Shown piece after piece: positions 21,006 through 33,600 of a stretch of 64,000 nt of DNA. Origin of the DNA: Nigrospora sphaerica (taxonomy: Eukaryota; Ascomycota; Sordariomycetes; Amphisphaeriales; Apiosporaceae); NCBI GenBank assembly GCA_018287875.1, contig JAGVVL010000006.1, positions 1 to 64,000 of the forward strand, in the 5' to 3' direction. Below the pieces are notes generated by a model. The model made no database searches, had not been told where the DNA came from, and saw only the letters and a program-made list of their open reading frames with translations. Every line of letters starts with the position of its first letter. The stretch's first letter is position 1. Made by a program: the position numbers and the translations under genes.

Positions 21006-22619
21006 TGCGCAGCATTTTCACCGTTGGGTTTGGGAGTAAAGAAAAATGCTGGAACGACTCGTAGCGAAGAGAAGGCCGGCGGCAGAGGAATGTTAATGAC
21101 ACTAAGCCCGTTGTGGCAGTCATACACTTGAATGAGTGTTCCACAGTAATAATGCTACTGGGGGTCAGCTAGCCGCCATGATTCCGTGGGGTTTGTTACC
21201 ATCATTCCTACACCTGGAGACTGATCTGGGCCATGGTGATCCCTACGTGTCTGGATCCAGGAAAGCCGTCCCAGGCTCATGTCCGGCCGGATACAAAAAC
21301 TTGTTGCTACCACGTCATCCCAATTTGCCTGCGATCTCACCTGCCTACCGAGATCAGCGGTACGAATCCACCGATGCCTGGAGGCCGTGTCGCTATCTAA
21401 GGCCTATTTTACTTGGTAAACATGACTCAAACCAGCCATTGATGTCGGCCGATCACGCGCCGATTCATAGTTTCTGTCCGGGCTATCAGACTTCCTGTGG
21501 GTGCCTCCTACGACATTAAAGCACTAAATGAGCACCCCGGGACTGGTTGGAAACGCTAGTGGCTGCTTCTCCACCTGTATTGGCGCTACACTAAATGTCA
21601 GATTCACGCTGGTGACAGAACGCCGGAGCACTTCCGAGGTTGAAGTCGCCCTAGGGAGCTGATCAGGCGACCCCATTACGTTCTCCATTGCGGTGGAGTG
21701 ATCTCCTGCCGTCGCGTGCGCCTACTGGTTAGTGAAACTGGACCAACTCAACCCCCGCGTCCCTCCTACCAATCTATGGAAATGGAGAAGCTGTTAGGCG
21801 TCTCTGGTTCTGAGTGGATTGCCCATAGCCCTCCCAGCTGATAAAAACCTTCGTGGAAGGTTGTACCATGGGGGAGCAGGTCCGATTGGGCCGACACAAG
21901 CTTCCAGGTCAACGCGTGATTTTTCATGTGCAAAACTTGATCTCTACTGTTCTCAATCTCCCAACGGTAAAGAAGAAGGAGGTTTTTTTTTAGTTCCAAG
22001 GATGTTTTTCCTCCCATGGAGGTTTGTGTCTTGGGTCGGCTTTGGAGGCGGTCCTGCCTGGCCGTCACCCAGTTCTGGCAAAGCTCGTTAGCGAAGTCTT
22101 AGATACATGAATGCAATGGAGAGGGCAGTGTGTCATGGCGACTAAATTAATTGCCAGTTAATGAAGATAAGGGGCAAGCGACCAGCGATAAGCACAGGTG
22201 ATAAAGACGATGACGAACGACAAACGACGAACGATACTGGTTGGTCAATTCATTTTGACTCACATTAATCCCCGATACAGCCACAGCCACCATCTTCACT
22301 CTCTCAGTATACGGTTGGCCGAGGAACTGTCGGAAGCTGCCCTGGTTGAACCACAAGAAGTCCACCGAGCTGCCCTGGCGCTCGCGGCTCCTCGACTACA
22401 TAAATACCCGTCAGATCATGCGTTACTGACCATCTTCCAGCATCATATCAACCGACTGTCAGCCAGCCTTTCAGCGGCGATTCGAGCGATACGATGAACA
22501 ATGCGGTGCAGTCTGTGCCGGCAAGAGACCATGCTCCCGGCAACAGGAGCGGACGTTTGCGGGTAGGCATAAATGAAAAACACCGGCGACAGCTGGGACG
22601 GCAAGCGCCGTTGCTCGCT
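21006..22619. other. No gene recognised; promoter-like pyrimidine-rich DNA near 22200-22495
   Basis: Contains the upstream region of the JmjC gene. Around 22390-22490 there is a CATAAATA box and the stretch CATCTTCCAGCATCATATCAACC before ATG 22494, which looks like a fungal promoter and leader. The frame from that ATG runs into the simple repeat at 22620, so a gene interrupted by a LINE insertion is possible but unproven. Confidence 0.35.
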
Positions 22620-22620
22620 G

Positions 22621-22650
<30 letters not shown>
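22620..22650. repeat. (CTT)10 microsatellite, tail of a LINE fragment
   Basis: Ten CTT units directly bordering the 3' end of the repeat at 22651; on the LINE strand it is an (AAG)n tail. Confidence 0.9.
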
Positions 22651-22651
<1 letters not shown>

Positions 22652-22828
22652 TCGCCGTGTTGGGACTGTGTCCCGCCTCCCAGGGGGCATCTGGCGTGCG
22701 AGAGTCTATCTATATACAAGGATTGCACTGTGATGTACCGCATATCTAGCCTAGTGGCAACCTGATGTTCGAACCACATCCGTGGCTCCTCCGTGCGAGC
22801 CCGTTCTCGGTGAAAGTGTCGAGGCCCC
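22651..22828 (-). mobile_element. 5'-truncated LINE 3' end
   Basis: Reverse complement matches 11956-12130 closely over about 175 bp (TGGGACTGTGTCCCGCCTCC, then GAGCCCGTTCTCGGTGAAAG) and stops at GTGTCGAGGC. Same 3' border, different tail (AAG instead of ACAT). Probably a short retrotransposed copy. Confidence 0.6.
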
Positions 22829-24224
22829 GCGTCTGCTGAAGGCGTGAGGCCCAGGCACAAGATGTCGCGAAACAGCCCGGCAAAGAAGGTTCTAGGCTTG
22901 TTGGACGTACTGAGCGCAGGCTTAAAAGCATTCAGCGTTGGTAGGGGCAATCTTCAACTAGAAGCCACCGTATCCTTCAAACATTCATCTCTATCCCGGC
23001 AAGATCTTGGTGGCGGCTGCAGCGACACGACGACGACCAACGCACTGGGCGGCCTCGGCTGCATCGTAGCCCTCCTTTCTGCAAGTATACTATCGTTGGC
23101 CGAAACTGAAGTGTCTCGTTTACAAGAGCCGGAGATGGGACCACTGCGGCCTACTGTTGAACCCACGGACTGTCGTCCTGGATATCCTCTTCGCCCCGTG
23201 GTGCTAACCCCCGCTCGAATACCGCCTTGACCTGCGACAACCAGCCCATGAGCCGCTGCATCTGTTGTTGCAACCTGGTCGCACCGCGTGAAAAAGAAGG
23301 GACGATAAGAGGGGCGATGACAGGGGCCATCAAGAACCTACATGCACTCTATCTTTTGCGTGCTATGGGACACAGGACGGTCAGCTGGACCCCTCCCTAG
23401 GGTTCGGGCAACTTACAAATTCTGAATCCTGCGAGAGCCGCCGACGGTGCTTAGCAGGAGTGGTCAACGAGTGCAGGTCGACTTACGCCTGGCCGCAACG
23501 GTCCAGTCCAGCTTCTTGGCTACCGAACCAATGCGAAAGTTCGTGGAGCTCGTGCAAGACTGTATCGAGTTTTCGAGACAGGTCGGTGGCTCCATGGAGT
23601 GATCTACATCTCCATCAGCACAACCTCCGCGTGGGGCCCAGAGGAGGAAGGCTCATACGTGGGCGACGGGCCGAAGGGGTCGTCCTCGAACCCTCCTCGT
23701 ACCTATCCTTCTCGCCATCGTATAGGCTAGGGACGGCTAGTAGGGATAAGTGAGGCTGGGAGGGTGTTGGCACGGGGCGAGACTAGGCGGATAGGGGTGC
23801 AGGCGCAGCGGTCGGGAAAGCTATACCATCACCCTTGGTGCCGTAGCCGGTCGACCTACGAACGTGTCGCGGAGGGGCCTGGCGCTGGCCACTGTACTGC
23901 TGGGAGCTCATATTGCCTGTGGAAGGGGCTCGGGCAGAGAAGGAACAAGAATATGGTCCGAAAGTCCGAGCCAAGGGTGACAAAAAGTGGCCTGACGGAT
24001 GTCTACTCTATGCTTGATGTAGGAACCGATTCAATACATACGCTCATCCTGTGGAACTAGATATAGATCAGGCCAGAAAAGATGTTCCATAGGTCCTTCC
24101 TGAACAGCTGCCCCCTCGGGTATGTTACGTTGCCCATAGCCGAACAGGTATATCGCGCCTACAAGAGGAGTGACGGGTGGAATACAATAGAACAGCAAGA
24201 ACGAGCTGAGGACGACAGGACAGA
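22829..24224. other. No gene recognised
   Basis: A plus frame from ATG 22862 (MSRNSPAKKVLGLLDVLSAG) and a minus frame from ATG 23330 (MAPVIAPLIVPSFSRG, then MQRLMGWLSQVKAVFERG) each look coding-like over 50-100 residues, but I recognise neither. Further frames at 23460-24060 are unremarkable. Confidence 0.35.
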
Positions 24225-25480
24225 AACTACGGCGGTGTGGATGCTGCCACGGTTAGAAGCTGCTACGGAAGAAGCGGCTACAAAAGAAGCTGCGACGAAC
24301 AGAAACTGCGAAGGGCAGAAGCTGCTACAAACAAAAGCTACTACAGACAGAAGCTACTACAGATAGAAGCTACTACAGACAGAAGCTACTACAGACAGAA
24401 GCTACTACAGACAGAAGCTACTACAGACAGAAGCTGCACGGGTCGATGCTGCGACGGACAGAAGCATCGCCAGAAAACAGCATCTTATAAACCATTAAGC
24501 GCAAACAGGACGGGCGTCCAGCCAGTTCCGGCCTAAATTTCGCCCATCGCGTGCCGGGCGAAAGGGCCTTTCGGCGCGAGCGAAGCAGGCGGACGAAGCA
24601 GGAAGCAGGAACCGTACGGGGCAGGGAGTAGAAACAAGACGGAGAAAGAAGCAAAAGTAGGAAGCGGATGTAGCAGGACGTGGACGGGGTAAGGCGAGTC
24701 GAGTACGCAAGATCCGGTCGGCGCCCTATGAAACGAAGCACGGCCCGAAGTAGCACCAGGCCATATCCGCCAACACACAACCACAAATAGCCAAGGAGCA
24801 CGCGTCACAACCAACCCGATCTGGAACGGCCACGGCCCAGCCGGAAGGGTCGTTCTGGCGTCGGGCACGGCGCCGCAGCCAAGCAGAATGCGAGCAGCAA
24901 ACTAAGTTGTGCATAGGCCCCCATACGCGGCACCATGTCAACAATGGCACTTGGTTGGTTAAGGCTGCGACGGAGATACTACTATGGAAAGAAACTGCGA
25001 AGGACAGGAGCGACGACAAACAGAAGCCTCGAAGCAGAGAAGCTGTTACAGAGGAAAGCTACTAGTGAAGCGACTGCCATGGGTGAATTGTGCCGCGGAT
25101 AGAAATTTCTACGGATAGAAGTCGAAACCGACGAAAGCTGTGATAGGTGAATGCTGCGATGGGGTGAATGTTGGCACGGATCGAAGTTGCGACGAACAGA
25201 AACTGCGAGGGTTGATGGTGTTACCGACAGAAGCCAGTACGGACAAAAGCTTCCACAGAAAGAAGCTCCTATAAAGGGACAGTACTATGTACTGAAACTG
25301 CCACGGGTAGACGTTGCCAAAGATAGAAGTTGCTGCGGACAGAAGCTGTGACAAGCAGAAGCTGCCACGAGAAGAAGCGGCTACTGATGAAAGCAGCTGT
25401 AACAGGGTGGATGTTGGCACGGATAGAAGCTGGTACGGATAGAGGCTACGACTGGAGAAGCTGCCACAAGCACGCAGAGC
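24225..25480. repeat. Degenerate AGAAGCTRCYAC-type tandem repeat field
   Basis: The core GAAGCT(A/G)C recurs every 15-20 bases over more than a kilobase with varying spacer (GACAGAAGCTACTAC, GATAGAAGCTGGTACG, and so on). It is interrupted at about 24500-24960 by other repeat sequence. The best preserved part is 24335-24430. Confidence 0.75.
24335..24430. repeat. 16-bp minisatellite, six copies
   Basis: Unit AAGCTACTACAGACAG, six head-to-tail copies with a single C-to-T change in the second. Confidence 0.92.
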
Positions 25481-27190
25481 CGCGGAAGGAAGTATGGTGC
25501 GAATCGCAGAGCTGATCGAGAGTACGTGCGCCCAGCCGGTTCAATACCAGCGCCTTGCCCATCGCGTGCGGGGCGAAAGGATCTTTTGGATCCGAGTGAC
25601 GGAAAGCTCCCACAGCGTCGACACTGCAGCAAGGCACAAGGGACGAAACAGGCAAAGTAAGAAAAGGAGGAGTCGACAACGGAGCTTCTACAGGGAGAGG
25701 CTACGGCAGACAGAAGCTACGATTAAAAGGCGCTGCTATAGACAGAAGCCGCTCCTTTCCTGGCCCGTCGAGGGAAGGATGTTACGGCCTGAGCCAAGTA
25801 TCCGGAAACGGATACTAGCACATATAGAAGGAACTAAGATGGAGCAGGAAGCGGGCAAAGCAGGCAGTGAACGAAGTAGAGAGCGGAAGAAGCAGTAAGC
25901 AGTCGAAGCAGGAAGTGGGCGAAACAGGAAGAGCCGAGTACGCAAGATCCGGTCGACGTCCTAGAAAAACGCAACACGCCCAGAAGTGACACGAGATTCC
26001 ATCGGCGGCACTGCCCTAAAAGCTCCGAACACAGCTAGAGACAGCCAAGATCACGCGTCGCAACAGATCCGATCCAGAACGGTTGCAAAGGGCCGTACAT
26101 GGGGCAGTATCGGAACCTGGGGTCAGACACGGCGCGGTGCAAAAGCAGCATGTCAGCAGGAACCAGGCGAAGTAGGAAGCAGGAACTAGTCGAAGCAGGA
26201 AGCGGACGAGGTAGGAACCAGACGAAGCAGAAGAGTCGAATACACCGGAGCTGACCAACGCCCCTAAGAAAAGGAGCAGACCAAGAAGTAGCACCAGCTC
26301 ATATCTGTCGCTGTCCCAAGAGCGCCAAACACACGCATCACAATAGACCCGACCCAGAACGGCTACGATCAATCCGGCAGGGGCGTACGCAGGGCGCAGA
26401 TCGCGAGGTGGCTCCGGACATGGCGCACAAGCAGTATCACGGTTACGTAAGGCGCATAGGAGGCGCCCTCGAGGTCGGATATATCGCCCAGGTCGAGGAA
26501 GCCCGATGCTTCCAGCGTCATCTTCTGACGGCCCCTGCGATGATGGGTCCCGAAGGCGCTGGCCACAGCCTTATTGAGCTTGACTGCATTCCCAGCGAGC
26601 CGCACCGTTCTTCCGCTTTCTAGCTGCTGGCACTACTTGGCACAAGGCAACGTGTTCGCTCCCGTCCGACGGCAGCTCGTGCATCACATCCTCGCCGCGA
26701 AGGTAGCCAAAGATGCCGACCGGGAGCTCATACCGTGCCGAAACTGGAGCAAGGCATAAGGGACGACACAGGCGAAGCAAGAAAAGGAGCCGTCGCAGCA
26801 ACAGAGCCCTCCAAAACGATCGTCAAGCAGGAGCCGACCCAGGTGGCATGCGCGAGATGGTATGTTTTGGGCTTAGGACGGAAAGCTGATACTGGCATAT
26901 GCAGGAGGATCTAAGGTGAAGAAGGAAACGGACGAAGAAGGAAGCGGACAAAGAGGGAAGCGGGTGGAGCAGGAGCGGATGGAGTGGGAGCAGCCGAAGC
27001 AGGAAGAAGACAAAGTAGGAACAAGACGAAGAAGGAAGCGGAAGAAGGAGGGCGGGCGAAGCAGAAAGTGAACGAAGCAGGACGGGCGAGACGAAGTACG
27101 AAATAGGAACTAGTTGAAGAAGGAAGCGGACGAGGCAGGAACCAGACGAAGCAGGGAGCAAGGAGTGGTCGAGGCAGGAAGTTGCCCCAG
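24580..27190. repeat. Purine-rich GAAGCAGGAAGC degenerate repeats, four clusters
   Basis: Strand-asymmetric blocks of GAAGCAGGAAGYRGGAAC/GGACGAAG at about 24580-24660, 25850-25945, 26150-26235 and 26880-27190. Between them lie related spacer sequences: CGCATCACAATAGACCCGACC near 26335, CGAATCACAGTAGATCCGATCC near 27247 and CGCGTCGCAACAGATCCGATCC near 26055. The array appears to be an old, irregularly amplified compound repeat. Confidence 0.6.
26330..26740. repeat. 400-bp direct duplication, copy 1
   Basis: Matches 27235-27650 over its length, e.g. GGCGCAGATCGCGAG, GGTTACGTAAGG and GGCCCCTGCGATGATGGG. On the minus strand both copies keep the same residues (NKAVASAFG, HHRRGRQ, RGEDVMH then LPSD), suggesting the ancestor was coding. 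Confidence 0.8.
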
Positions 27191-27234
27191 GTCACACCCG
27201 TCGCTATCCTAAGAATGCCAAACACTGCCAGAAA

Positions 27235-27650
27235 CAGCCAAAAATGCGAATCACAGTAGATCCGATCCAGGACGGCCACGACCAATCCGGCAGGGCCATA
27301 CGCGGGGCGCAGATCGCGAGCTGGCATCGGACACGGCGTATAAGCAGTGTCGCGGTTACGTAAGGTGCACAGGAGGCGTTGTCCAGGTCAGATATATCAC
27401 CCAGCTCGAGGAAGCCCGATGCCTCCCGCGCCATGTTCTGACGGCCCCTGCGATGATGGGCCCCGAAGGCGCTGGCCACGGCCTTGTTGTGCTTGACTGC
27501 ACCCCAGCAATCCGCCCCGTTCTTCTACTTTTCCCATTGGCTCATGGTGACCCAGCGCCCTGATACTGGTTGGTACAAGGCAGAGTGCTCGCCACGTCTG
27601 ACGGCAGGTCGTGCATCACGTCCTCGCCGCGAGGGTAGCCGAAGGGGCCG
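27235..27650. repeat. 400-bp direct duplication, copy 2
   Basis: Partner of 26330-26740. Its minus strand has a frame extending to about 27760 (APTADDIHNDPLHCHILGR, then FITDVPWPYPVGPFGYPRG), which ends upstream at a good intron acceptor (CTCCTACAG). I do not recognise the protein. Confidence 0.75.
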
Positions 27651-30600
27651 ACTGGGTAGGGCCAGGGCACGTCGGTTATGAAGCAGTCCACCCTGCCGAG
27701 GATATGGCAATGGAGCGGATCGTTATGTATATCATCGGCCGTGGGTGCTAGATCCAGAATCAGGTGTAATCACTGTAGGAGCGGAGGCTGTTCGTGTGCG
27801 TGTGCTTCGGCGAGGGCGGCTCGTCAGCCGCGGGTAGTCGGCTGGCGGGCGCTTGGTCTCGCCGTCGGCTACCGTGATGGGATGTGGCGGGCGGAGGAGG
27901 TCATGCTCGCGCTCGTAGCCGCGCGTGAGCATCGTATCGGAGAGGGCCGCTGCTTGTCGACCGGTAAAGCGTTGGATTTGTTTAGATGTGGCACAAATGG
28001 CCGGCATTGTTGAGGCTGACTGACGGGGTTAGGCTGCATCGCCGGGACCCCACGCGGGTACGTAGTCTACCCGCGGTCGCGTACGGGGCGATTGACAGCG
28101 GCATCCCTCGCGCCACTACCCATTGCGTGAGCCGGCCAGCCTCAAAGTAGACAGTTATGGAGCGAAATACACGAATTCCCCAGCGCCAAGCGAGCCTGCC
28201 CCCGCTTGCTGCCATGACCAGTGAGAAGAAATATTTCGTATAGTCCAGTCACATCTGCATTGTACCTATAGCGCAGCGCACAACTAATATATAGTATCAA
28301 CCTGGTAGGCGTTGCACACTGGGGTTATGGAGGGTTCGCGACGCTCATCCGAGCTCGCCATCCGCAGCCGTGTTCGACGTGGTCCGGGCGCGCTCCTCAT
28401 TGTGGGCGCCAAACCCAGCATCCCCCAGTCTGCCCCGAATAGTCTCGCTTCCGGTACAGGTACGGTGTGCTTTGGCGGGCTGCTCCCACCTCGGCGGGCT
28501 CAAAGCGAGGTCGCTGCAGCTCCGGCAAGCGATGCGGGCTTGTGAAAAAGCTTCCGATACGTGACAACAAGGCCCAAGGTGCGCGAACTCGAAGCCAGTC
28601 TGCCGCTGGTGTGAACCTCGTGGGCCGGCGATCCGCCCACCGGAAGACTGCTACGTGGTCCAACACGACAAAAGCAGTTGCCAAGAAATACTCCCTGTTT
28701 TCTTCAATGGCACAGAAACGGACTAAAACTTGATTTGGCTAGCTAACAACGACCATCTATCCAGCCAGGGAGCGCGCTCTTCCTCGGAGGCGCCTGACGA
28801 CAGGCCTACCTTCGCCGGTGCCAGGCGACCTACTCGGGCGGCCTGGCCTTGCACGGTATGTGAGATGCGTTTTTGGATGCACCGAGGGGCCCTTGGTGGC
28901 CACGCCTTGCACGCACGGCGGCCTCGTTGGCGACTAAACGACGTATGCCGAAGACAGGCGGCGTACCGAGCAGAAACAGGCGGGAGCACGAGACGGAGTG
29001 GACTGCCAGGGCGTCTCCTGCGGCGAAGACATCCGTTTACGCTCCTGTTTCTAATCCCATGTGCCCGTGGCTGGGGTTCCCAGGATCATGCAACGATCCT
29101 AATGATGCAAACCTGGCCTACCGGCCTCCGGCTCCCTGGCGCTAGCGATCGCCAGCGTGCCCCCACTGACGGACCGACGGTCTTGCAGTCATACGCTTAT
29201 CTCCTCTCTGTCAAGCCATGCTGGAATAAGGGGAGGTGGAGACCCAGTGCTAACATGAAAGGTTTGACATCTTGTTCCCAGATTTAGAGGCCACTGCAGC
29301 ATCCAAAAGGCGATCTAGGGAAGTACGGTGGTGGTCGTGTTCCTCTGCAGGGCTTTCCGGCCTGGGGAGTCCCGAGGCGACTCCTACCCGCTCCGTCTCG
29401 GCCGTCGGCATCAGGCTCGTCTGGTGCTGACCGTCCGACGTGCCGGCCGAGGGCCCAACGGTATGTGACAAGGAGCTCGACGGGATGGGCCCTGTGCCTA
29501 TTCGAGTAAGTGTCCCGCAGTGCCAACCCGACGCGCGCCCACGCACCGGGCCTGCGACCGCCTGGGGACTGGGGGCGACCGACGGGCACCGACGTCCAGA
29601 GGAGGGGACTGGAAGTTATTTCCGGTGCCCGGTGGAGCAGTCGGGGCTTTGGGTTGGCATCGTTCGTGAGATACGGCAGTATTCGTCTTCGTGCGGACAG
29701 GTGGCTGTGAAGCGTGTGCTGCTCACAGGCATCGGCCATCGACGTGTTCAGCGACCGATGTGTACCCTATCTTCGCGGTTCTGTGTCGCACTATCTACAA
29801 TGTCGAGGGGCTCGGGCCCCTCCTCGGTCGGTACGATGGGTTTGCCCGGCTCGCTGGGCCATGCCCGCACGAAACCGGCATAGGCCGAGGACATACTTCA
29901 TTGAATAGTGGTTTGGGAGGCGGTGCGGTCGTCGACACGGGATGAGCAGCTTGGAGCATCTGTGTTCCCGGTCGCCATGGGGAAGAAAAACACGGAAATC
30001 GAGGTATCGAGTAGGAGTTGACTAGGGACTACGAGGTGGGATGGGTGGATGGACACTGGTACAAGGGCCTGGATCTACACTTCGTTGAGGCGGCGTCTTG
30101 AGAGGGTGGGAGACGCGTCATACCAGCCGGAGCTTTCCACTTTCTGCAGCGCTGTGCCCGGTCCCAACGCAGGTCGTGTAGCCTTTGCCCTGCGTATTCG
30201 GCACCGATGTTCGTAGTTCGTGCCAAACAGCTCGTGGTTCGGGGGATGGAAAGACAGCCTGCCATCGTCACGAGGGGCAATCCAGGCAGCCTTGCTTCTC
30301 CGCCAGTCACAGCAGTGGAGCACGAACCAGTAGGTCGAATGGCCGAGAAGAGGCAAGACCGGCGCACGCCCGCAGACCACGGCCGCCGGCGCGACTGGAG
30401 CACCTGAACCAAAGAGTGTCCGGCAGGGCGGCCTGCGACGGATGCACCGCAGGCAAGCGAAGCCAGTCGCAGGACCGGCTGTCCGCTGTCGACGGGCCAC
30501 GGCCGACGAACCTGGTTTGCCATGCGCCGGCTGGCGACCGCTCTGCCGGGCGTGGCACCCGGGCTCACGCCCGTACATCTACGGCCCCTGCTTGGGGACA

Positions 30601-33600
30601 CTTCCAGCCGAGCCACAAGAGCCGAAGTCCAAGGGCCATGTCTTTGGCACGCATGGACCGATGCCGTCCGGCATTAGGAGACCCGACAGCTCAACCTCGA
30701 GAAGTGGACCAGTGGCCAGCAGCCGTGACGAGACCCAACAAACGCGCTGGTCGTGCTTTTGGCCTGCGATGCCAAAAGGTCGCGTCTGGGCCAGCACGTA
30801 ACGTTACGCGCGCGAAGACAACACCAGTCCTCTGTAAAGCGGATCGGACAGCTGCCAAGCTGGCGAGCTCGTCCCCGTCTTCGGATCCAAGCGATGCCGT
30901 CTGGGTGGTGCGACGTCGGCGGCTCCGGGCTGGGACGGGGTGGGGACGACGGCGGTTCCTCAGCCGTGGACGTGGTGAGTCAGATCGAAAGGAGGGCCGC
31001 TTCGACCGTTCGGTTGGTTCACTTCGCCTAGAAAATTGGGGGGAGGGGGAGGCAGCATGGATGATACCGGAGTAGATTATGGTTGCCTTCGACCCGCGAG
31101 TGAATCGCCCGGGACGTCATCTCCCATTCGCTGCGTCGACATCCGTACGCCTCCTGGCCAGCTGGTGGCTTCCGCGTTACGCCAGGATTAACCCGTTCGT
31201 CATAAAAACGCCGGCATGGCCAGGCTCGCCGGAGAACCTACAAAGTCCCTAGGCTCGTCTCACCAGCCGTAGAGTAGGGGACCGGGGTTAAGCGGGGCCT
31301 AACAGGAGCACGAAATGGCGAGGCTTCCTGGCATGGCGAGGCAACCCGGCCGAAGAGAGCGGTTCACCCACGGGCCAGTGGAACCCCGCGGAAGAGCACG
31401 CGAAATGGGCGCGCTAGGCCGCGACTTTCAGGTCCAGCAGGACCAGCTTAGCTGTAACGTCCAGAGGACTTCAATTGTTACCACACTCTGCCCCGTTCCA
31501 CACTCCGCCCCCGTTTCCTATTCCCAGCCTGGAGCCCTTCCTGGGGCCCCTGCGGCAACGTCGATGCTTCTTCGCGTCACCGCCTCCGACGTCGCCGCCC
31601 TGCGCTCCGCAGTGGGACTCGAGATGAAAAGTCTACTCTCGTCCGTACGACGGCCGGCACGCCTCCCGAATCCCCACCGGCAGTTCGATACCATCGGACA
31701 GGACGCGGCCATCTTGGTTGCGAGAGAAGCACAGTATGTCCGGCAGGGCGACGCGGGCCAACAAGGTGCGCGCTGGCCGGCGAAACAAGTCTCGGAGGTG
31801 CGCTGCACGTCCGTCGAGAAGAGAGGGTGGACTTATCGAGCCCTATGGCGCCACAATAGGACAGAGGCGTTCCCATACTCGCTCGGTCTGAGGCAGGTAT
31901 ACTCTCTTCGCACACAAAGCCCACTACGCGGCCGGCTGGGCAGGAAGGAGGCGTCTGCCAAGTACTGGCGATTCACGATGGGCCGGCCGTGGGACGACTT
32001 TCCTCAGTTCGTTACGGAGCTGCTTGTGGGTAGGCGCACAGCCCCGTGTGCGTTCGTGAGTTGGTTGCTTCGCCCCATGGAGCATGGACTCTCTCAGCCT
32101 GTCTCTCCCTGGCGCCAAAACGAAAGGTTCGTCATTTCCAGTCACCCCAGCGGCGCCTCTCGAAGAACCCGGACAGCCAGCCACTTCGACGACACAGACG
32201 GGCCACCTCCTGCGGAGAGGCCGCCTGAAGGGGTGCGTCCTCAACGGCATGGGCGTCGATGCACAGTTCGATGGCGCTGCGCACTCATCGCCCCACGGCG
32301 GGCAAGGCCTCGCGTGTCTGTATCGCCTACGGCAGTCGCCGTTCCGCCGAGGCCCCCAATGCTGGCGAGTGCGCGGGTTCTTGGAACCCGCTGTCGCACA
32401 TGCCATTAATAGGGCCACCGTTGCGATACTGCGTCCGAGGTGAAGTGAATATTGCCCCGAGGCACAATCCTCAGGCACACACTTCGTACTTGAAAATGAT
32501 AGTGGCCCCTGCGTGACCTGTCCTCGAACCCAGACCCCACCTCGTTGTCAAACTTTTCGATACCATCGTTCAGCCTCTGCGGCCGTTGGCGGCAAAGCAA
32601 TGTCTGGAGATAGCCGCGCCTGCTGCCGTGGCAAATCCCACCCACCGGGCCGCGAGGGCGTAGGACATCGGGGGCAGCATTCCTCGACGATCGCCAAGCC
32701 TCCCAGGCCAAGCAGGCAGCGCGGCGTGCGATGCCAGACAGCCCGACCACCGGCTCCCCCACGCAGCCGATGGTGAGATCCGTCGCTTGGCGGCCGTAGC
32801 ATCTGCCCTGCTGACCCTGCCGCTTTGGTTCCCCGGCCTTGCGGGCAACGACGTATCGTAAAGACCGCCACATGCCGTCTTGGCCGGATGGTCCTTGGCA
32901 GACGTGCTCGAGACGGGCTCGGTATTGGGCCCCGGCGCCGTTCTTCCCTTTCTCGCCGGGAGGCTTCGCCGTGGTCGGTCCACACCGTCGCCCCGTTCGT
33001 GTTCGTACGCAAGCCCGGAAGACGATATTTTCCTTCCGCCGGCGTCGACCTCAGTAGGCCCCGCGGTCCACGGATTCGGTGTTCGGGCGCGTCACGGCCG
33101 ATCGATGCTTCTTATGCCCGCGATGCCGCCTGTCCCCGGGAGCCCGCGGCCGGTGGGCCGAAAGCCGGTATCTGGCTGACGGCTGTACGTTCCGAGCATC
33201 GCGTGACTGTGTGGGCCCTTCCGCCCCTTGGCTCGGCCAGGGTACGCGAGCGTAGTAGGACTCGGCCCATGCACTCTCCGAAATTATACGGCCTCCCCGC
33301 TCGTGGTGGTGGCGTACTCTGGGCCGCATGGGATCGCGAAATGCAATCGCCGCGTACTGAGTTTTCCTCCTTGCGTTCGCGTGCGATTCGCTGGACGCGG
33401 CCGGTCCTGCTAAAGAGCACAGAAACAACATCACGGCATCCTCCCTCGCCGGCTCGTAGGTTGTCGCTTCACACCTTCGTGCGCGTTCCTCGGGCGAGCC
33501 CTGCGCGCGGGGACATGCCAGGGGTTGGTTTCGCAGGGCGTCTTTGGTTCACCGGTGTCCGCCGCCTGTCGTCCTGCCGCTAAACACGGGTCTGGTCCGG

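Noticed and set aside
22500..22560. Zinc-cluster-like CGAVCAGKRPC in a plus-strand frame
   Set aside because: Only four Cys spaced wrongly, stop codon just upstream, and the frame runs into a microsatellite.
22471..22950. Minus-strand frame with a poly-Lys run
   Set aside because: The Lys run is only the translated (AAG)n tail of a LINE fragment, and the rest is its 3' untranslated sequence.
24225..25480. CRISPR-like array
   Set aside because: Units are 16 bp, adjacent and degenerate with no unique spacers, and the genome is fungal.
31315..32409. 364-codon open frame in GC-rich DNA
   Set aside because: Arg/Pro/Ala-rich, overlapped by open frames on other strands, no domain and no promoter or intron signal; expected from base composition.
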